Positions 44,078-52,552 are shown, numbered from the stretch's first letter. The stretch is DNA of 64,000 nucleotides from Roseicyclus mahoneyensis (GCF_003148775.1 NZ_QGGW01000010.1:1-64000); one strand, 5' to 3'. The notes: generated by a model not told the origin, from the sequence alone. A program made the numbers and translations.

Positions 44078-44848
44078 TCACACCTGCAGGACGGAACTGA
44101 CGAGAAGCTGGGTATAGGGCGCCTGCGGATCGTCGAGCACCTGATCGGTCAGGCCGGTCTCGATGACATGGCCGTCCTTCATCACCATCAGCCGGTCGGC
44201 AAGCAGCCGTACCACGGCCAGATCATGCGTCACGACAATGGCCGACAGCCCCATGCGCCGGACGAGGCCTCGGATCAGGTCCAGCAACCGGGCCTGCACG
44301 CTGACGTCGAGGCCTCCCGTCGGCTCGTCCATGAACACCAGCCGTGGCCCGGTCACGAGGTTGCGCGCGATCTGCAGCCGCTGCTGCATGCCGCCCGAAA
44401 ACGCGCTGGGGCGGTCGTCGATCCGGGTCTCGCTGATCTCGACCCGGCCCAGCCAATCGGTCGCCTGCGCGCGTATCTCACCATAGTGGCGCGCGCCCAC
44501 GGCCATCAGCCGCTCGCCTACATTGCCGCCCGCGCTGATGCGCATGCGCAAACCGTCGCGCGGGTTCTGGTGGACAAAGGCCCAATCGGTGCGCCCCAAC
44601 ATGCGCCGTTCGGGCTCCGACATGGTGAGAACGTCGCGCGGGCCCTCGGCGCGGGTGTCAAAGATGACCTGACCGCGATCCGGCGGCAGATGGCCCGCAA
44701 GGCAATTGAGCAGCGTCGACTTGCCCGAGCCGCTTTCGCCCACGATCCCCAGCACCTCGCCGGGATAGAGCCGGAAGGACACATCGGTGCAGCCGACCCG
44801 CCCGCCGTAGGTTTTCGTCAGGTCCTTCACATCCAGAAGCGGTGTCAT
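44078..44848 (-). CDS. phnK: Phosphonate C-P lyase system protein PhnK
   Basis: The 256-residue ABC-family ATPase binds the PhnGHIJ core complex in characterised systems. Walker A is GESGSGKST, the signature FSGGMQQRLQIARNL and Walker B LVFMDEPTGGLD, with the PhnK insertion around VHQNPRDGLRMRISAGGN. It starts within the last codons of phnJ (4-bp overlap), so the two are translationally coupled. Confidence 0.95.
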   Translation of the reverse strand: MTPLLDVKDLTKTYGGRVGCTDVSFRLYPGEVLGIVGESGSGKSTLLNCLAGHLPPDRGQVIFDTRAEGPRDVLTMSEPERRMLGRTDWAFVHQNPRDGLRMRISAGGNVGERLMAVGARHYGEIRAQATDWLGRVEISETRIDDRPSAFSGGMQQRLQIARNLVTGPRLVFMDEPTGGLDVSVQARLLDLIRGLVRRMGLSAIVVTHDLAVVRLLADRLMVMKDGHVIETGLTDQVLDDPQAPYTQLLVSSVLQV

Positions 44849-45687
44849 GCGGCTTCCCCCTCTTGCGCGGCCCGCCTGTCGGCGCAGAAATCGGTGTCGG
44901 AACAGACGAACATCCGGGTGCCTTGGTCATCGGTGATGACCTCGTCGAGGTAGCTGTCCTCGGCCGCGCAAAGCGCGCAGGGATGCGGCGCCTTGGACGG
45001 ATCGAAGGGGTAATCGTCGAAATCGAGGCTGACGACCTTGGTGAAGGGCGGCACGGCATAGATGCGCTGCTCGCGCCCCGCGCCGAACAATTGCAGCGCC
45101 GCACTTTCCAGCTTGGGATTGTCGAACTTCGGGATCGGCGAGGGCGACATGACATAACGGTCCTCGACCATCACCGGATAGGAATAGGCCGTCGCGATCT
45201 CGCCATGCCGCGCGATATCCTCATACAGCTTGACGTGCATCAGCCCGTAGTCCTGCAGCGCATGCATCTTGCGCGTCTCGACTTCGGAGGGCTCCAGAAA
45301 CCGCAAGGGTTCGGGCATCGGCACTTGATAGACGAGGATCTGATCCTCGGTCAGCGTCACCTCGGGGATGCGGTGGCGGGTCTGGATGATCGTGGCCTCC
45401 GCGGTCTTTTCCGTCACCGCCACATCGGCGGTCTTTTCAAAGAACTTGCGGATCGACACCGCGTTGGTGGTGTCGTCCGCGCCCTGGTCGATCACCTTGA
45501 GCGTATCCTCGGGCGTCAGGCAGGCGGCCGTCACCTGCACGCCGCCCGTGCCCCAGCCATAGGGCATCGGCATCTCGCGGGATGCAAACGGCACCTGATA
45601 GCCCGGCACGGCCACCCCTTTCAGGATCGCGCGGCGGATCATCCGCTTGGTCTGCTCGTCGAGATAGGCGAAATTATAGTCAGACAT
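44845..45687 (-). CDS. phnJ: Alpha-D-ribose 1-methylphosphonate 5-phosphate C-P lyase PhnJ
   Basis: PhnJ is the radical-SAM enzyme that breaks the carbon-phosphorus bond. The 280-residue protein shows the family start YNFAYLDEQTKRMIRRAILKG and VPGYQVPFASREMPMPYGWGTGG. It carries the cysteine cluster near the C-terminus: HPCALCAAED, then MFVCSDTDFC, providing the iron-sulfur ligands and the catalytic cysteine. All expected cysteines are present. It is separated from phnI by about 350 bp that contain an opposite-strand gene, which is unusual. Confidence 0.97.
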   Translation of the reverse strand: MSDYNFAYLDEQTKRMIRRAILKGVAVPGYQVPFASREMPMPYGWGTGGVQVTAACLTPEDTLKVIDQGADDTTNAVSIRKFFEKTADVAVTEKTAEATIIQTRHRIPEVTLTEDQILVYQVPMPEPLRFLEPSEVETRKMHALQDYGLMHVKLYEDIARHGEIATAYSYPVMVEDRYVMSPSPIPKFDNPKLESAALQLFGAGREQRIYAVPPFTKVVSLDFDDYPFDPSKAPHPCALCAAEDSYLDEVITDDQGTRMFVCSDTDFCADRRAAQEGEAA

Positions 45688-45727
45688 GGGTCACCTTTTC
45701 GCCGAAATCGCATGCGATGGTTGCGGT

Positions 45728-46033
45728 ATGGGACAGTTGATCTTTGCCCTTCTGTGGACGGCCATGGCGCTTCTTCTGCTCTTTTTCGGGGGCATAGAGA
45801 CGCTTGCGCCGCTTGAACGCGCGATCTTCACGATCTTCCCGATCACCGGCATCGCGCTGACCTGGGCCAGCTGGCGCCAGTTTCGCCGCCGCCGCAGCCT
45901 GCGGGTGGAAACCGTTGGCGGGGTTTCCGTCTACGTCTGGATCGAGATGGACGGCACAGAGCGGCGCGCGACCAAGGACCCGCGCGACGATTGGGACAGC
46001 GACGGGGACGGCGGGGATGGCGGGGGCGACTAG
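45728..46033 (+). CDS. Small membrane protein encoded opposite the phnI-phnJ gap
   Basis: The 101-residue protein has two hydrophobic segments (LIFALLWTAMALLLLFFGG and IFTIFPITGIALTWASW) followed by a basic turn (RQFRRRRSLR) and a soluble, aspartate/glycine-rich tail (DDWDSDGDGGDGGGD). I do not recognise it. It runs antisense to the phn operon exactly in the space between phnI and phnJ, which are normally contiguous. The amino-acid make-up looks coding. The ribosome-binding site is weak, and a start at 45686 is also possible. A minus-strand frame over the same DNA looks like shadow. Confidence 0.6.
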   Translation: MGQLIFALLWTAMALLLLFFGGIETLAPLERAIFTIFPITGIALTWASWRQFRRRRSLRVETVGGVSVYVWIEMDGTERRATKDPRDDWDSDGDGGDGGGD

Positions 46034-46035
46034 GC

Positions 46036-47127
46036 TCATTCCGCGGCCTCCTTGCGCGTGGCTTGCATCGCCTCGGCCCTGAGCCTCCGGATCAGTTCAA
46101 GCTCCGACTGGAAATCGACGTAGTGCGGCAGCTTGATGTGTTCGAGGAACCCCGTCGCCTGCACGTTGTCGGCATGGTAAAGCACGAACTCCACATCTTG
46201 TGCAGGCGCGCCGGAATTGTCTTCGCCCAGTTCTTCCCAGCGCAACGCACGGTCGACCAGCGCCATGGAAATCGCCTTGCGCTCGGTCTGGCCGAACACC
46301 AACCCATAGCCGCGGGTGAATTGCGGCGGCTCAGATTTCGAGCCGGTGAACTGGTTCACGGTCTCGCATTCGGTCAGCACCACCTCGCCGATATCGATGG
46401 AAAACCCCAGTTCGGGGATGTCCATCTCGACCGGCACGGTGCCGATGCGCAATTCGCCCACGAAAGGGTGGTTCTTGCCGTAGCCGCGCTGGGTCGAATA
46501 GGCCATCGACAGCACGAAGCCCTCGTCGCCGCGGGTCAGCGCCTGCAGCCGCAGGGGTCGGTCGGCCGGGAAATCCAGCGGCTCGCGCGTCAGGTCGCGG
46601 GGCGTGGCGGGGCCGTCGGGGTCGGGCTGGATCAGGTCCTCGCGCGCCAGAAAGCCGGTCACATGCGGCACCGCCCCGCCCGACGCCTCGGCCTGCGGGG
46701 CGGCCTCGGGCGCCAGCCCCTCGGCCGCCAGCGCGAAATCGAGCAGGCGGTGGGTATAGTCGAAGGTCGGCCCGAGGATCTGGCCGCCCGGCAGGTCCTT
46801 GAAGGTCGCCGAAATGCGCCGGTCACAGGCCATCGCGGCGGTGTCCACCGGATGAGAGGCACCAAAGCGCGGCAGCGTGGTGCGATAGGCGCGGATCAAG
46901 AACACTGCCTCGATCAGATCGCCGCGCGCCTGCTTGATCGCCAGCGCGGCCAGATCAGGGTCGTAGAGCGAGCCCTCAGCCATCACGCGGTTGACGGCCA
47001 GCGCCAGTTGCTCGCGGATCTGCGCGATGGAAAGCTCTGCCACGCCAAGATCGCCACGCCGTTCCTCGGCCAGCCACGCATGGGCATTGTCGATGGCGCG
47101 CTCGCCACCCTTGACCGCTACATACAT
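46036..47127 (-). CDS. phnI: C-P lyase core complex subunit PhnI
   Basis: PhnI displaces adenine or guanine from a nucleoside triphosphate to attach the phosphonate to ribose, with PhnG, PhnH and PhnL. The 363-residue protein begins YVAVKGGERAIDNAHAWLAEERRGD and contains AIKQARGDLIEAVFLIRAYRTTLPRFG and IGEVVLTECETVNQFTGSK, all typical of PhnI. The start lies 3 bp after the phnH stop. The stop faces the convergent small membrane-protein gene only 2 bp away. Confidence 0.96.
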   Translation of the reverse strand: MYVAVKGGERAIDNAHAWLAEERRGDLGVAELSIAQIREQLALAVNRVMAEGSLYDPDLAALAIKQARGDLIEAVFLIRAYRTTLPRFGASHPVDTAAMACDRRISATFKDLPGGQILGPTFDYTHRLLDFALAAEGLAPEAAPQAEASGGAVPHVTGFLAREDLIQPDPDGPATPRDLTREPLDFPADRPLRLQALTRGDEGFVLSMAYSTQRGYGKNHPFVGELRIGTVPVEMDIPELGFSIDIGEVVLTECETVNQFTGSKSEPPQFTRGYGLVFGQTERKAISMALVDRALRWEELGEDNSGAPAQDVEFVLYHADNVQATGFLEHIKLPHYVDFQSELELIRRLRAEAMQATRKEAAE

Positions 47128-47130
47128 CGC

Positions 47131-47697
47131 CTAACCCTCCACACGGGTGCTGCGCGGCAGTCCGGCCAGCCGGTCGCCGCAGGTGAGATAGGTGTCGAAG
47201 CCCAAGGGAAAGCGGCGGCGGTTTTGCTGAAATGCCGCCACCTCGGGCAGCGACAGGCGCGCGATGGTCCGGATGCCCGGGCCGCTCAGCGTCGCACCGT
47301 TGGTGGAAAGCTCGCCCAGCTCCACGATCAGCGTTGCGGATCGGTCGGGATATTCCGCCGTACCGGGCGAAAACCGCGTGACGGCAGCCAGCGCGGCCCA
47401 TGTGCCCAAGCCGAACATCGCATGTTCCGGCCCGGTGAAGGGCGCGCCGGTGTGAAAGGTGATCCATCCGCGCAAACCCTCGGTGTCATGGGAGGGCGCA
47501 AGGTAGATCGGCGTGGTCGTGTCGCAAAGCGTCACCAGCAGCGCGCCCGCCGCCACCGAACAGGGCGCGGGCGGGGCCACGCCCGCGACCGTCTCGATCC
47601 GGCCGGGGCGCGCCATGGCCTGCAAGGCCGCGCGAAAGGCATGGGCCGCATCGCGCGCGGGGTCCTTGAACCCGCCATCCAGATAAACAGCAGCCAT
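47131..47697 (-). CDS. phnH: C-P lyase core complex subunit PhnH
   Basis: The 188-residue PhnH forms the central dimer of the PhnGHIJ complex. It starts GGFKDPARDAAHAFRAALQAMARPGRIETVAG, a highly typical PhnH N-terminus, and keeps LVTLCDTTTPIYLAP and GIRTIARLSLPEVAAFQQNRRRFPLGFDTYLTCGDRLAGLPRS. Gaps of 3 bp to phnG and to phnI indicate a tight operon. Confidence 0.96.
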   Translation of the reverse strand: MAAVYLDGGFKDPARDAAHAFRAALQAMARPGRIETVAGVAPPAPCSVAAGALLVTLCDTTTPIYLAPSHDTEGLRGWITFHTGAPFTGPEHAMFGLGTWAALAAVTRFSPGTAEYPDRSATLIVELGELSTNGATLSGPGIRTIARLSLPEVAAFQQNRRRFPLGFDTYLTCGDRLAGLPRSTRVEG

Positions 47698-47700
47698 CGC

Positions 47701-48153
47701 TCAATCCCCCCGGACCATGGTGAAGAACTCGACCTTGGTGGCCGCCGCCCGCGCAGCTCGCCCCGCCTTGCGCGCCGCATCCTCGGCCCGGAGTGGCGAC
47801 AGGATCGCCGCCTCCAGCGCCGCGCCCTGCCCGTCCTCGGCCAGCGCGTCGATGAGCGCGGCGGCGCGCGCGGCCTCACGGTCGCGGCCCTGCACATGGC
47901 CGTGGCCGACGGTGCCTGACGCAAGCCGCACCGAGCAGCGCGTCACCGTCATCTCGCCAAGGTTGAAGGACGCGCCGACCGCCCCCGCCCTGCCCCGCAC
48001 CATCACGGTGCCGATCTCGGGCGCGCGCAGCACCTGATGGGCGGGCGGCTCGGGACTGTGCGCGGACCAGAGCGCCTTGAGCCGGTCGGCGGGGGCCTTG
48101 GCCAGCGTCGACAGGCGGGCGCGGCGGGCGGCATTGGGGTCGGTGTCAGACAT
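47701..48153 (-). CDS. phnG: C-P lyase core complex subunit PhnG
   Basis: The 150-residue PhnG is the first gene of the phnGHI-JKLN unit. Diagnostic segments are HQVLRAPEIGTVMVRGRAGAVGASFNLGEMTVTRCSVRL and VGHGHVQGRDREAARAAALIDAL. It contributes to the N-glycosidic exchange step with PhnI. It is divergent from phnF across an AT-rich region of about 100 bp that holds repeated TATACAA elements. Confidence 0.95.
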   Translation of the reverse strand: MSDTDPNAARRARLSTLAKAPADRLKALWSAHSPEPPAHQVLRAPEIGTVMVRGRAGAVGASFNLGEMTVTRCSVRLASGTVGHGHVQGRDREAARAAALIDALAEDGQGAALEAAILSPLRAEDAARKAGRAARAAATKVEFFTMVRGD

Positions 48154-48161
48154 CTTGGCAA

Positions 48162-48190
48162 GTTGTCCATTTATTTATACAACTATACAA
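48162..48190. promoter_or_regulatory. AT-rich operator/promoter between phnG and phnF
   Basis: Within this AT-rich stretch, GTTGT and ACAAC form a 22-bp interrupted inverted repeat (48162-48183), and TATACAAC / TATACAAA form direct repeats with 8-bp period (48176-48190). The spot is where a PhnF-type GntR repressor would act on phnG and on its own gene. No clear PHO box is present. Confidence 0.5.
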
Positions 48191-48252
48191 ATCTGATCTC
48201 ACAGCCCCCGAGTCGGAGCAAGAGGGCATTGCATGAAGGTTTGGTGACAGCG

Positions 48253-48969
48253 ATGGGCCGATCCCCCCTTTGGACCGCGATCCGCGACCATATCTCCGAG
48301 GAAATCGGGCGCGGCCACTACGCCCCGGGCGACCGCCTTCCGACCGAGACACAGTTGGCCGACCGCTTTGGCGTCAATCGCCACACGGTGCGGCGCGCGC
48401 TGGCCGATCTGGCCGAGGCAGGCACGGTTCATGCGCGCCGCGGCGCGGGCGTTTTCGTGCGCCACCGACCCACCGCCTATCCGCTTGGGCGACGCGTCCG
48501 GTTCCACCAGAACCTGACGGCGGCAGGCCGCGTGCCCGAACGGCGCATCTTGCATCTGGAAACCCGCGCGCCCGACGCGGATGAGGCGGCGGCCTTGCGG
48601 TTGGACCAGGGCGCGCAGGTCCATGTCTACGAAGGCCTCAGCCTTGCCGATGGCACGCCCATCGCGCTGGCACGCTCCGTGTTTCCGGCAGCGCGCTTTC
48701 CCCGCATGCTTGACGCGTTGCGGGAAAACCACTCCATCACCGCCGCCTTTGCGGTCCATGGGCTGCCCGATTACACCCGCGCCTCGACCGAGATCACCGC
48801 CAAACCGGCGACGCCCACGCTGGCCGCGCAACTGCACCTGCCTGCGGGCGCCGCGATCTTGCGCACCGTGGCCATCAACGTGGATGCGGGCGGACAACCG
48901 GTGGAATTCGGGCGCACATGGTTCGCGGGCGATCGGGTGGCGCTGACGCTCGGGTCCGAGGGGCTCTAG
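48253..48969 (+). CDS. phnF: PhnF-type GntR family transcriptional regulator
   Basis: The 238-residue regulator has an N-terminal winged helix (RDHISEEIGRGHYAPGDRLPTETQLADRFGVNRHTVRRALADL, residues 8-52). The C-terminal UTRA ligand domain (HutC subfamily) includes RRVRFHQNLTAAGRVPERRILHLETRAPD and VEFGRTWFAGDRVALTL. It would bind a phosphonate-pathway intermediate and control the divergent phnG operon. The ATG at 48253 was chosen. A GTG three codons upstream is possible. Confidence 0.92.
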   Translation: MGRSPLWTAIRDHISEEIGRGHYAPGDRLPTETQLADRFGVNRHTVRRALADLAEAGTVHARRGAGVFVRHRPTAYPLGRRVRFHQNLTAAGRVPERRILHLETRAPDADEAAALRLDQGAQVHVYEGLSLADGTPIALARSVFPAARFPRMLDALRENHSITAAFAVHGLPDYTRASTEITAKPATPTLAAQLHLPAGAAILRTVAINVDAGGQPVEFGRTWFAGDRVALTLGSEGL

Positions 48970-49025
48970 GGCTTGCGCCTGCCGCCCGGGCGGTATTCTC
49001 TCGTGGCGGAGCAGGAGAGACCCCC

Positions 49026-50213
49026 ATGACCCCAACTTTCGCCCACCGCATGGACCGCGTGGTGCCCAATGCCATCGGCGAGTTGCTGGCGCTGGGGGCC
49101 GATCCCTCGATCATCTCCTTCGGGGGCGGTTACCCCGACCCGACGCTGTTCCCGGCCGAGGCGCTGGCGCAGGTGTTCGACGATGTCATCCGCGCGCCCG
49201 GCGGGCAGGCGATGCAATATGCGCCCTCGGACGGGCTGCCCCTCCTGCGCGAACAAGTGGCGGAGCTGATGACGGCAGATGGCACTCCCTGCACCGCCGC
49301 CGATGTGCTGATCTTGCAAGGCAGCCAACAGGGTCTTGATTTCAGCGCGCGGATGATGGTCGACCCCGGCGACGTGATCGTGACCGAGGACCCGACCTTT
49401 CTGGGCGGGCGCATCGCCTTCGACCCGTCGGAACCGGTCTATGCGCCGATCCCGATGGACCAAGACGGCATGCGGATGGATGTCTTGCAGCAGGTGCTGG
49501 AGACGACGCCGCGCGTCAAGATGATCTACACCATCCCCGAGTTCCAGAACCCCACCGGCGTGACGCTGTCGCTGGCACGCCGCCGCCGCCTGATCGAATT
49601 GGCCAATGCGCACAACGTCATCGTGCTGGAGGATACGCCCTATCGCCAGATCCGGTTCTCGGGTGAGACGCTTCCGACGCTGAAATCCCTTGATACCCAA
49701 GGCCGCGTGATCCACCTCGGCTCCTTCTCCAAGGTGCTGGTGCCGGGGCTGCGGGTGGGTTGGGCGGTGGCATCGCCGGCACTTCTGGGCAAGATGGCGC
49801 TCCTGAAACTGGCCAATGACACACAGACCTCGACGCTGAACATGGCGGCCACCAGCCTCTACCTCGACCGGCACGACCTCGCGGCCCATGTCGCCATCCT
49901 GCGCGCCGCCTATGCGCGGAAAAAGGCGGTGATGCTGGACGCGATGCGCCGCCATTTCCCGCAAGACGTGACCGTGACCGACCCCGAGGGTGGGCTGTTC
50001 ACATGGGCGACATTCCGCGAAGGCTTCGACGCCACCGCCTTCATGCGCGACGTGGCCTTGCCCGAGGCGCGGGTGGCCTATGTGCCGGGCGCCAGTTTCC
50101 ATCCCGTGACGCCCCGCGCGAATACCGCGCGCTTCAACTATTCCGCCCAGCCCGAGGCCCGCATCGAAGAGGGCATCGCTGCCCTCGGCGCGGCCCTGAA
50201 ACGCCATGCCTGA
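49026..50213 (+). CDS. PLP-dependent aminotransferase (fold type I, 2-aminoadipate/valine-pyruvate-like)
   Basis: This 395-residue aminotransferase is of the class I/II kind without a GntR domain. It has ISFGGGYPDPTLFP at the N-terminus, a cofactor loop QGSQQGLDFSARMM, the YTIPEFQNPTGVTL substrate region, LEDTPYRQIRF and the PLP lysine in SFSKVLVPGLRVGW. GGAGGAG-like sequence (GGAGCAGGAGAG) precedes the ATG. The amino donor is unknown. The following RraA-like gene starts 9 bp later, and the set is probably tied to the peptide-type transporter downstream. Confidence 0.92.
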   Translation: MTPTFAHRMDRVVPNAIGELLALGADPSIISFGGGYPDPTLFPAEALAQVFDDVIRAPGGQAMQYAPSDGLPLLREQVAELMTADGTPCTAADVLILQGSQQGLDFSARMMVDPGDVIVTEDPTFLGGRIAFDPSEPVYAPIPMDQDGMRMDVLQQVLETTPRVKMIYTIPEFQNPTGVTLSLARRRRLIELANAHNVIVLEDTPYRQIRFSGETLPTLKSLDTQGRVIHLGSFSKVLVPGLRVGWAVASPALLGKMALLKLANDTQTSTLNMAATSLYLDRHDLAAHVAILRAAYARKKAVMLDAMRRHFPQDVTVTDPEGGLFTWATFREGFDATAFMRDVALPEARVAYVPGASFHPVTPRANTARFNYSAQPEARIEEGIAALGAALKRHA

Positions 50214-50222
50214 AGGTTGCCC

Positions 50223-50891
50223 ATGACCGTCACGACCCATCCTGCCCCTGCCCGCCTGCCTGACGCGGCGCTCGCCCCATGGCGCGACGTGCCGGTGGCG
50301 CTGGCCGTCGATTGCGCCCCCGGCGCGCGCCAGATCGACCCCGCGATCCGCCCCCTGCGGCCTGCCGGCCGGCAGCCACGCCTGTCCGGTCGCGCCGTCA
50401 CCGTCCATGTCAGCCCGCCCGATTTCGGCGCGATGCTGCATGTGCTCGATCTGGTCGGGCCCGGCGACGTGCTTTGCGTCGATGCGGGCGGGGATGCGCA
50501 CACCGCGATGATTGGCGACATCTTGTCGGGCCAGTTGCGGCGGCGCGGCGTGGCGGGCCTGATCGTCGACGGCGCGGTGCGCGATGTGGCGACGCTGGCG
50601 GGCTGGGATGATTTCGCCGTCTTCGCCCGCCACATCACCCCGCGGGGGCCGACCGGGGCTGCCGGCGGCACGATCAACACCCCCGTCACCATCGGCGGGG
50701 CGCGCATCGAACCGGGCGATCTGATCCTTGGCGATGATGACGGGCTGGTCTGCCTGCCGTCCGCGACGGTGCTGGACGGCCTCGGCCCGGTGCAAGCCAA
50801 GGCCGCACGGGAAACGGTGTGGGAAGCGGGCCTTGCCGCGGGCCGCAGCGCGGCAGAGGTCTTCGCCCTGCCGCCCGTCCAGCGCGCCTGA
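50223..50891 (+). CDS. RraA family protein (HMG aldolase/RraA-like)
   Basis: The 222-residue protein has the RraA fold with GDVLCVDAGGDAHTAMIGDILSGQLRRRGVAGLIVDGAVRDV. Its glycine-rich loop and DGxVRD aspartate/arginine pair match the pyruvate- and metal-binding site of 4-hydroxy-4-methyl-2-oxoglutarate/oxaloacetate aldolases. True RNase E inhibitors share the fold. In this catabolic setting an aldolase or decarboxylase acting on a keto acid formed by the neighbouring aminotransferase is more likely. The ATG at 50223 was preferred to a TTG two codons upstream. Confidence 0.9.
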   Translation: MTVTTHPAPARLPDAALAPWRDVPVALAVDCAPGARQIDPAIRPLRPAGRQPRLSGRAVTVHVSPPDFGAMLHVLDLVGPGDVLCVDAGGDAHTAMIGDILSGQLRRRGVAGLIVDGAVRDVATLAGWDDFAVFARHITPRGPTGAAGGTINTPVTIGGARIEPGDLILGDDDGLVCLPSATVLDGLGPVQAKAARETVWEAGLAAGRSAAEVFALPPVQRA

Positions 50892-50956
50892 CGCCCCCCC
50901 CGGGCAGGTTTGAGGTTGCATCGCCACCGACGCGCCCGCACTGTCCGCGACCAGCC

Positions 50957-51769
50957 ATGACACGGACCAGACAGACCCTCGCCATGCCCGAAACCGGCCC
51001 CGCCCCCCTGCCTGACCCCGACACGGCGCCCCGGTCCGGGCGCCGCTCGCGCCCCTTGCGCGTGGCCGAGGCGATCAAATCCTGGGTGGTCGAGCGCAAC
51101 ATGCGGCGCGGCGACCGCCTGCCCGGCGAGGCCGAATTGATGGCGCGCTTCGCCATGGCCAAGGGCACGATCCGCGAGGCGATGCGCATCCTCGAGGCGC
51201 AAGGCCTGATCGAGACCCGCACCGGCCCCGGCGGCGGCAGCTTCGTGGGCGAGGTGACGGCCGACCGCGCCAAGGCTCTGCTCGCCAATTACTTCTACTT
51301 CAAGGATCTGTCGGTCGCCGATATCTACCAGCTGCGCCGCGCGCTGGAACCCGAGCTTGCCGCCGCGCTGGCGGGCAAGCTCGACGCGGACCAGATCGCC
51401 GCACTGGAGGGCATCGTCGCCCGCTACCCCCGCCCCGCCGAAAGCGCCGAAGAGGAACGCGACCAGCATGTCGCCTCGCTGGCCTTTCACCGCAAGCTGG
51501 CCGAATTCTCGGGCAATCCGCTGCTGGGCTTCGTGGTTGATTTCATGGCCAGCATCCTGGCCGACCTGACCGTCTACCGCCGCCTCTACGATCCGCCCAA
51601 CCGCGCGCTCTACGACCGCGGCCGCGCCAGCCAGCTCGCGCTGATCGCCGCCCTGCGCGAGGGCCGCGCAGAGGAGGCGCGCGCCATCATGCGCGGCCAT
51701 ATGGAAGGCGCCGAGGCGCTGATGCAGGCGCAAGAGGCGCAAGTGATGCGCCGCTTCATCGCGGAGTGA
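50957..51769 (+). CDS. GntR family regulator, FCD (FadR) subfamily
   Basis: The 270-residue regulator has a winged helix at residues 34-95 (VAEAIKSWVVERNMRRGDRLPGEAELMARFAMAKGTIREAMRILEAQGLIETRTGPGGG) and a C-terminal FCD helical domain (LRRALEPELAAALAGK, AFHRKLAEFSGNPLL, REGRAEEARAIMRGHM), which binds small carboxylates, often through a metal. It probably controls the surrounding genes. A 12-bp palindrome at 52541-52552, in front of the divergent DUF1028 and ABC genes, is the best operator candidate. A start at the ATG at 50984 is also possible. Confidence 0.9.
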   Translation: MTRTRQTLAMPETGPAPLPDPDTAPRSGRRSRPLRVAEAIKSWVVERNMRRGDRLPGEAELMARFAMAKGTIREAMRILEAQGLIETRTGPGGGSFVGEVTADRAKALLANYFYFKDLSVADIYQLRRALEPELAAALAGKLDADQIAALEGIVARYPRPAESAEEERDQHVASLAFHRKLAEFSGNPLLGFVVDFMASILADLTVYRRLYDPPNRALYDRGRASQLALIAALREGRAEEARAIMRGHMEGAEALMQAQEAQVMRRFIAE

Positions 51770-51784
51770 GCGGCGAGCTTTGCC

Positions 51785-52510
51785 TCAACGACGGATGGCC
51801 GGACCACCCTCGATGATCGGCTCGGGCAGGTCGGGCACCTGTTCCGGGGCAGGCGCGCGGTACGGGTCATCGAGCACCGGCACCACCTCGGTCCAGCCGT
51901 GATAGGGCTCGCCCTGACTGACCCGATAGAGATCGGCCAGCGCGGCCAGCGGGTTGACCGAATGGTCGATCCTGAGCGTCAGCGGTGCCATGTCGCGCCC
52001 CACCACCAGAAGCGCCGCTGATTTCAACCCCCGCGCATCGCCCCCCGCCGCTGCCGCCGCGCCCAGCGCGCCCATCAACCGTTCGGCAAAGGGCATCGCG
52101 GCTGCGGCATGAAACCCCGCGACAGCCGCCGCGATGACCTGCGGACCGGCCAGCATGTTGCCCGCGACGACCAGACCGGCCGCGTCTTGCGATCCGGCAT
52201 GGGCGATGCTTGCCGCCCCGGTAAAGGCCGCCGTACCGCCAAACCGGTCCAGCGCCGCCAATTGGCGGTGTGCCCGGCCACTATCGGAGCCTGTGACCGC
52301 CGCCACCGCATCTGCCGCGCGCAACCCGTCCGCCATCGAAGCCAGAACCCCCTCGCCCCACAGCGTCGAGGGCGCGGTGCCTTGGCTGGCCGACATCCCC
52401 GATTCGGGGTGCCCGCGCAGCACCCAGCCCCCCACGCACAGGCTGCCCGTGGCCGCCGCCCCGCCCATCCGGCCTGTTTTTTCATCGAATGCGAGGATGG
52501 AAATCGTCAC
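51785..52510 (-). CDS. DUF1028 family protein (Ntn-hydrolase-like)
   Basis: The 241-residue protein begins VTISILAFDEKTGRMGGAAATGSLCVGGWVLRG and contains SQGTAPSTLWGEGVLASMADGL, typical of DUF1028, which is related to N-terminal nucleophile hydrolases and often lies beside peptide transporters. The start is taken as the GTG at 52508-52510 because GGAGG lies about 8 nt upstream. An ATG at 52540 would sit in the operator palindrome. It is divergent from the ABC operon and convergent with the FCD regulator gene. The substrate may be a peptide or amide imported by that transporter. Confidence 0.88.
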   Translation of the reverse strand: MTISILAFDEKTGRMGGAAATGSLCVGGWVLRGHPESGMSASQGTAPSTLWGEGVLASMADGLRAADAVAAVTGSDSGRAHRQLAALDRFGGTAAFTGAASIAHAGSQDAAGLVVAGNMLAGPQVIAAAVAGFHAAAAMPFAERLMGALGAAAAAGGDARGLKSAALLVVGRDMAPLTLRIDHSVNPLAALADLYRVSQGEPYHGWTEVVPVLDDPYRAPAPEQVPDLPEPIIEGGPAIRR

Positions 52511-52540
52511 CTTGGGGCCTCCGCTGCATCGGTCTTGCAT

Positions 52541-52552
52541 TTATCATGATAA
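52541..52552. promoter_or_regulatory. Palindromic operator candidate (TTATCATGATAA)
   Basis: A perfect 12-bp palindrome inside AT-rich DNA lies 31 bp upstream of the DUF1028 GTG and 58 bp upstream of the substrate-binding gene. The size and symmetry fit a GntR/FCD dimer site, and such a regulator is encoded about 0.8 kb away. Confidence 0.6.

Noticed and set aside
45680-46039. 119-residue minus-strand frame between phnI and phnJ
   Set aside because: Proline/arginine/lysine-rich shadow. The plus-strand frame over the same DNA has proper hydrophobic segments.
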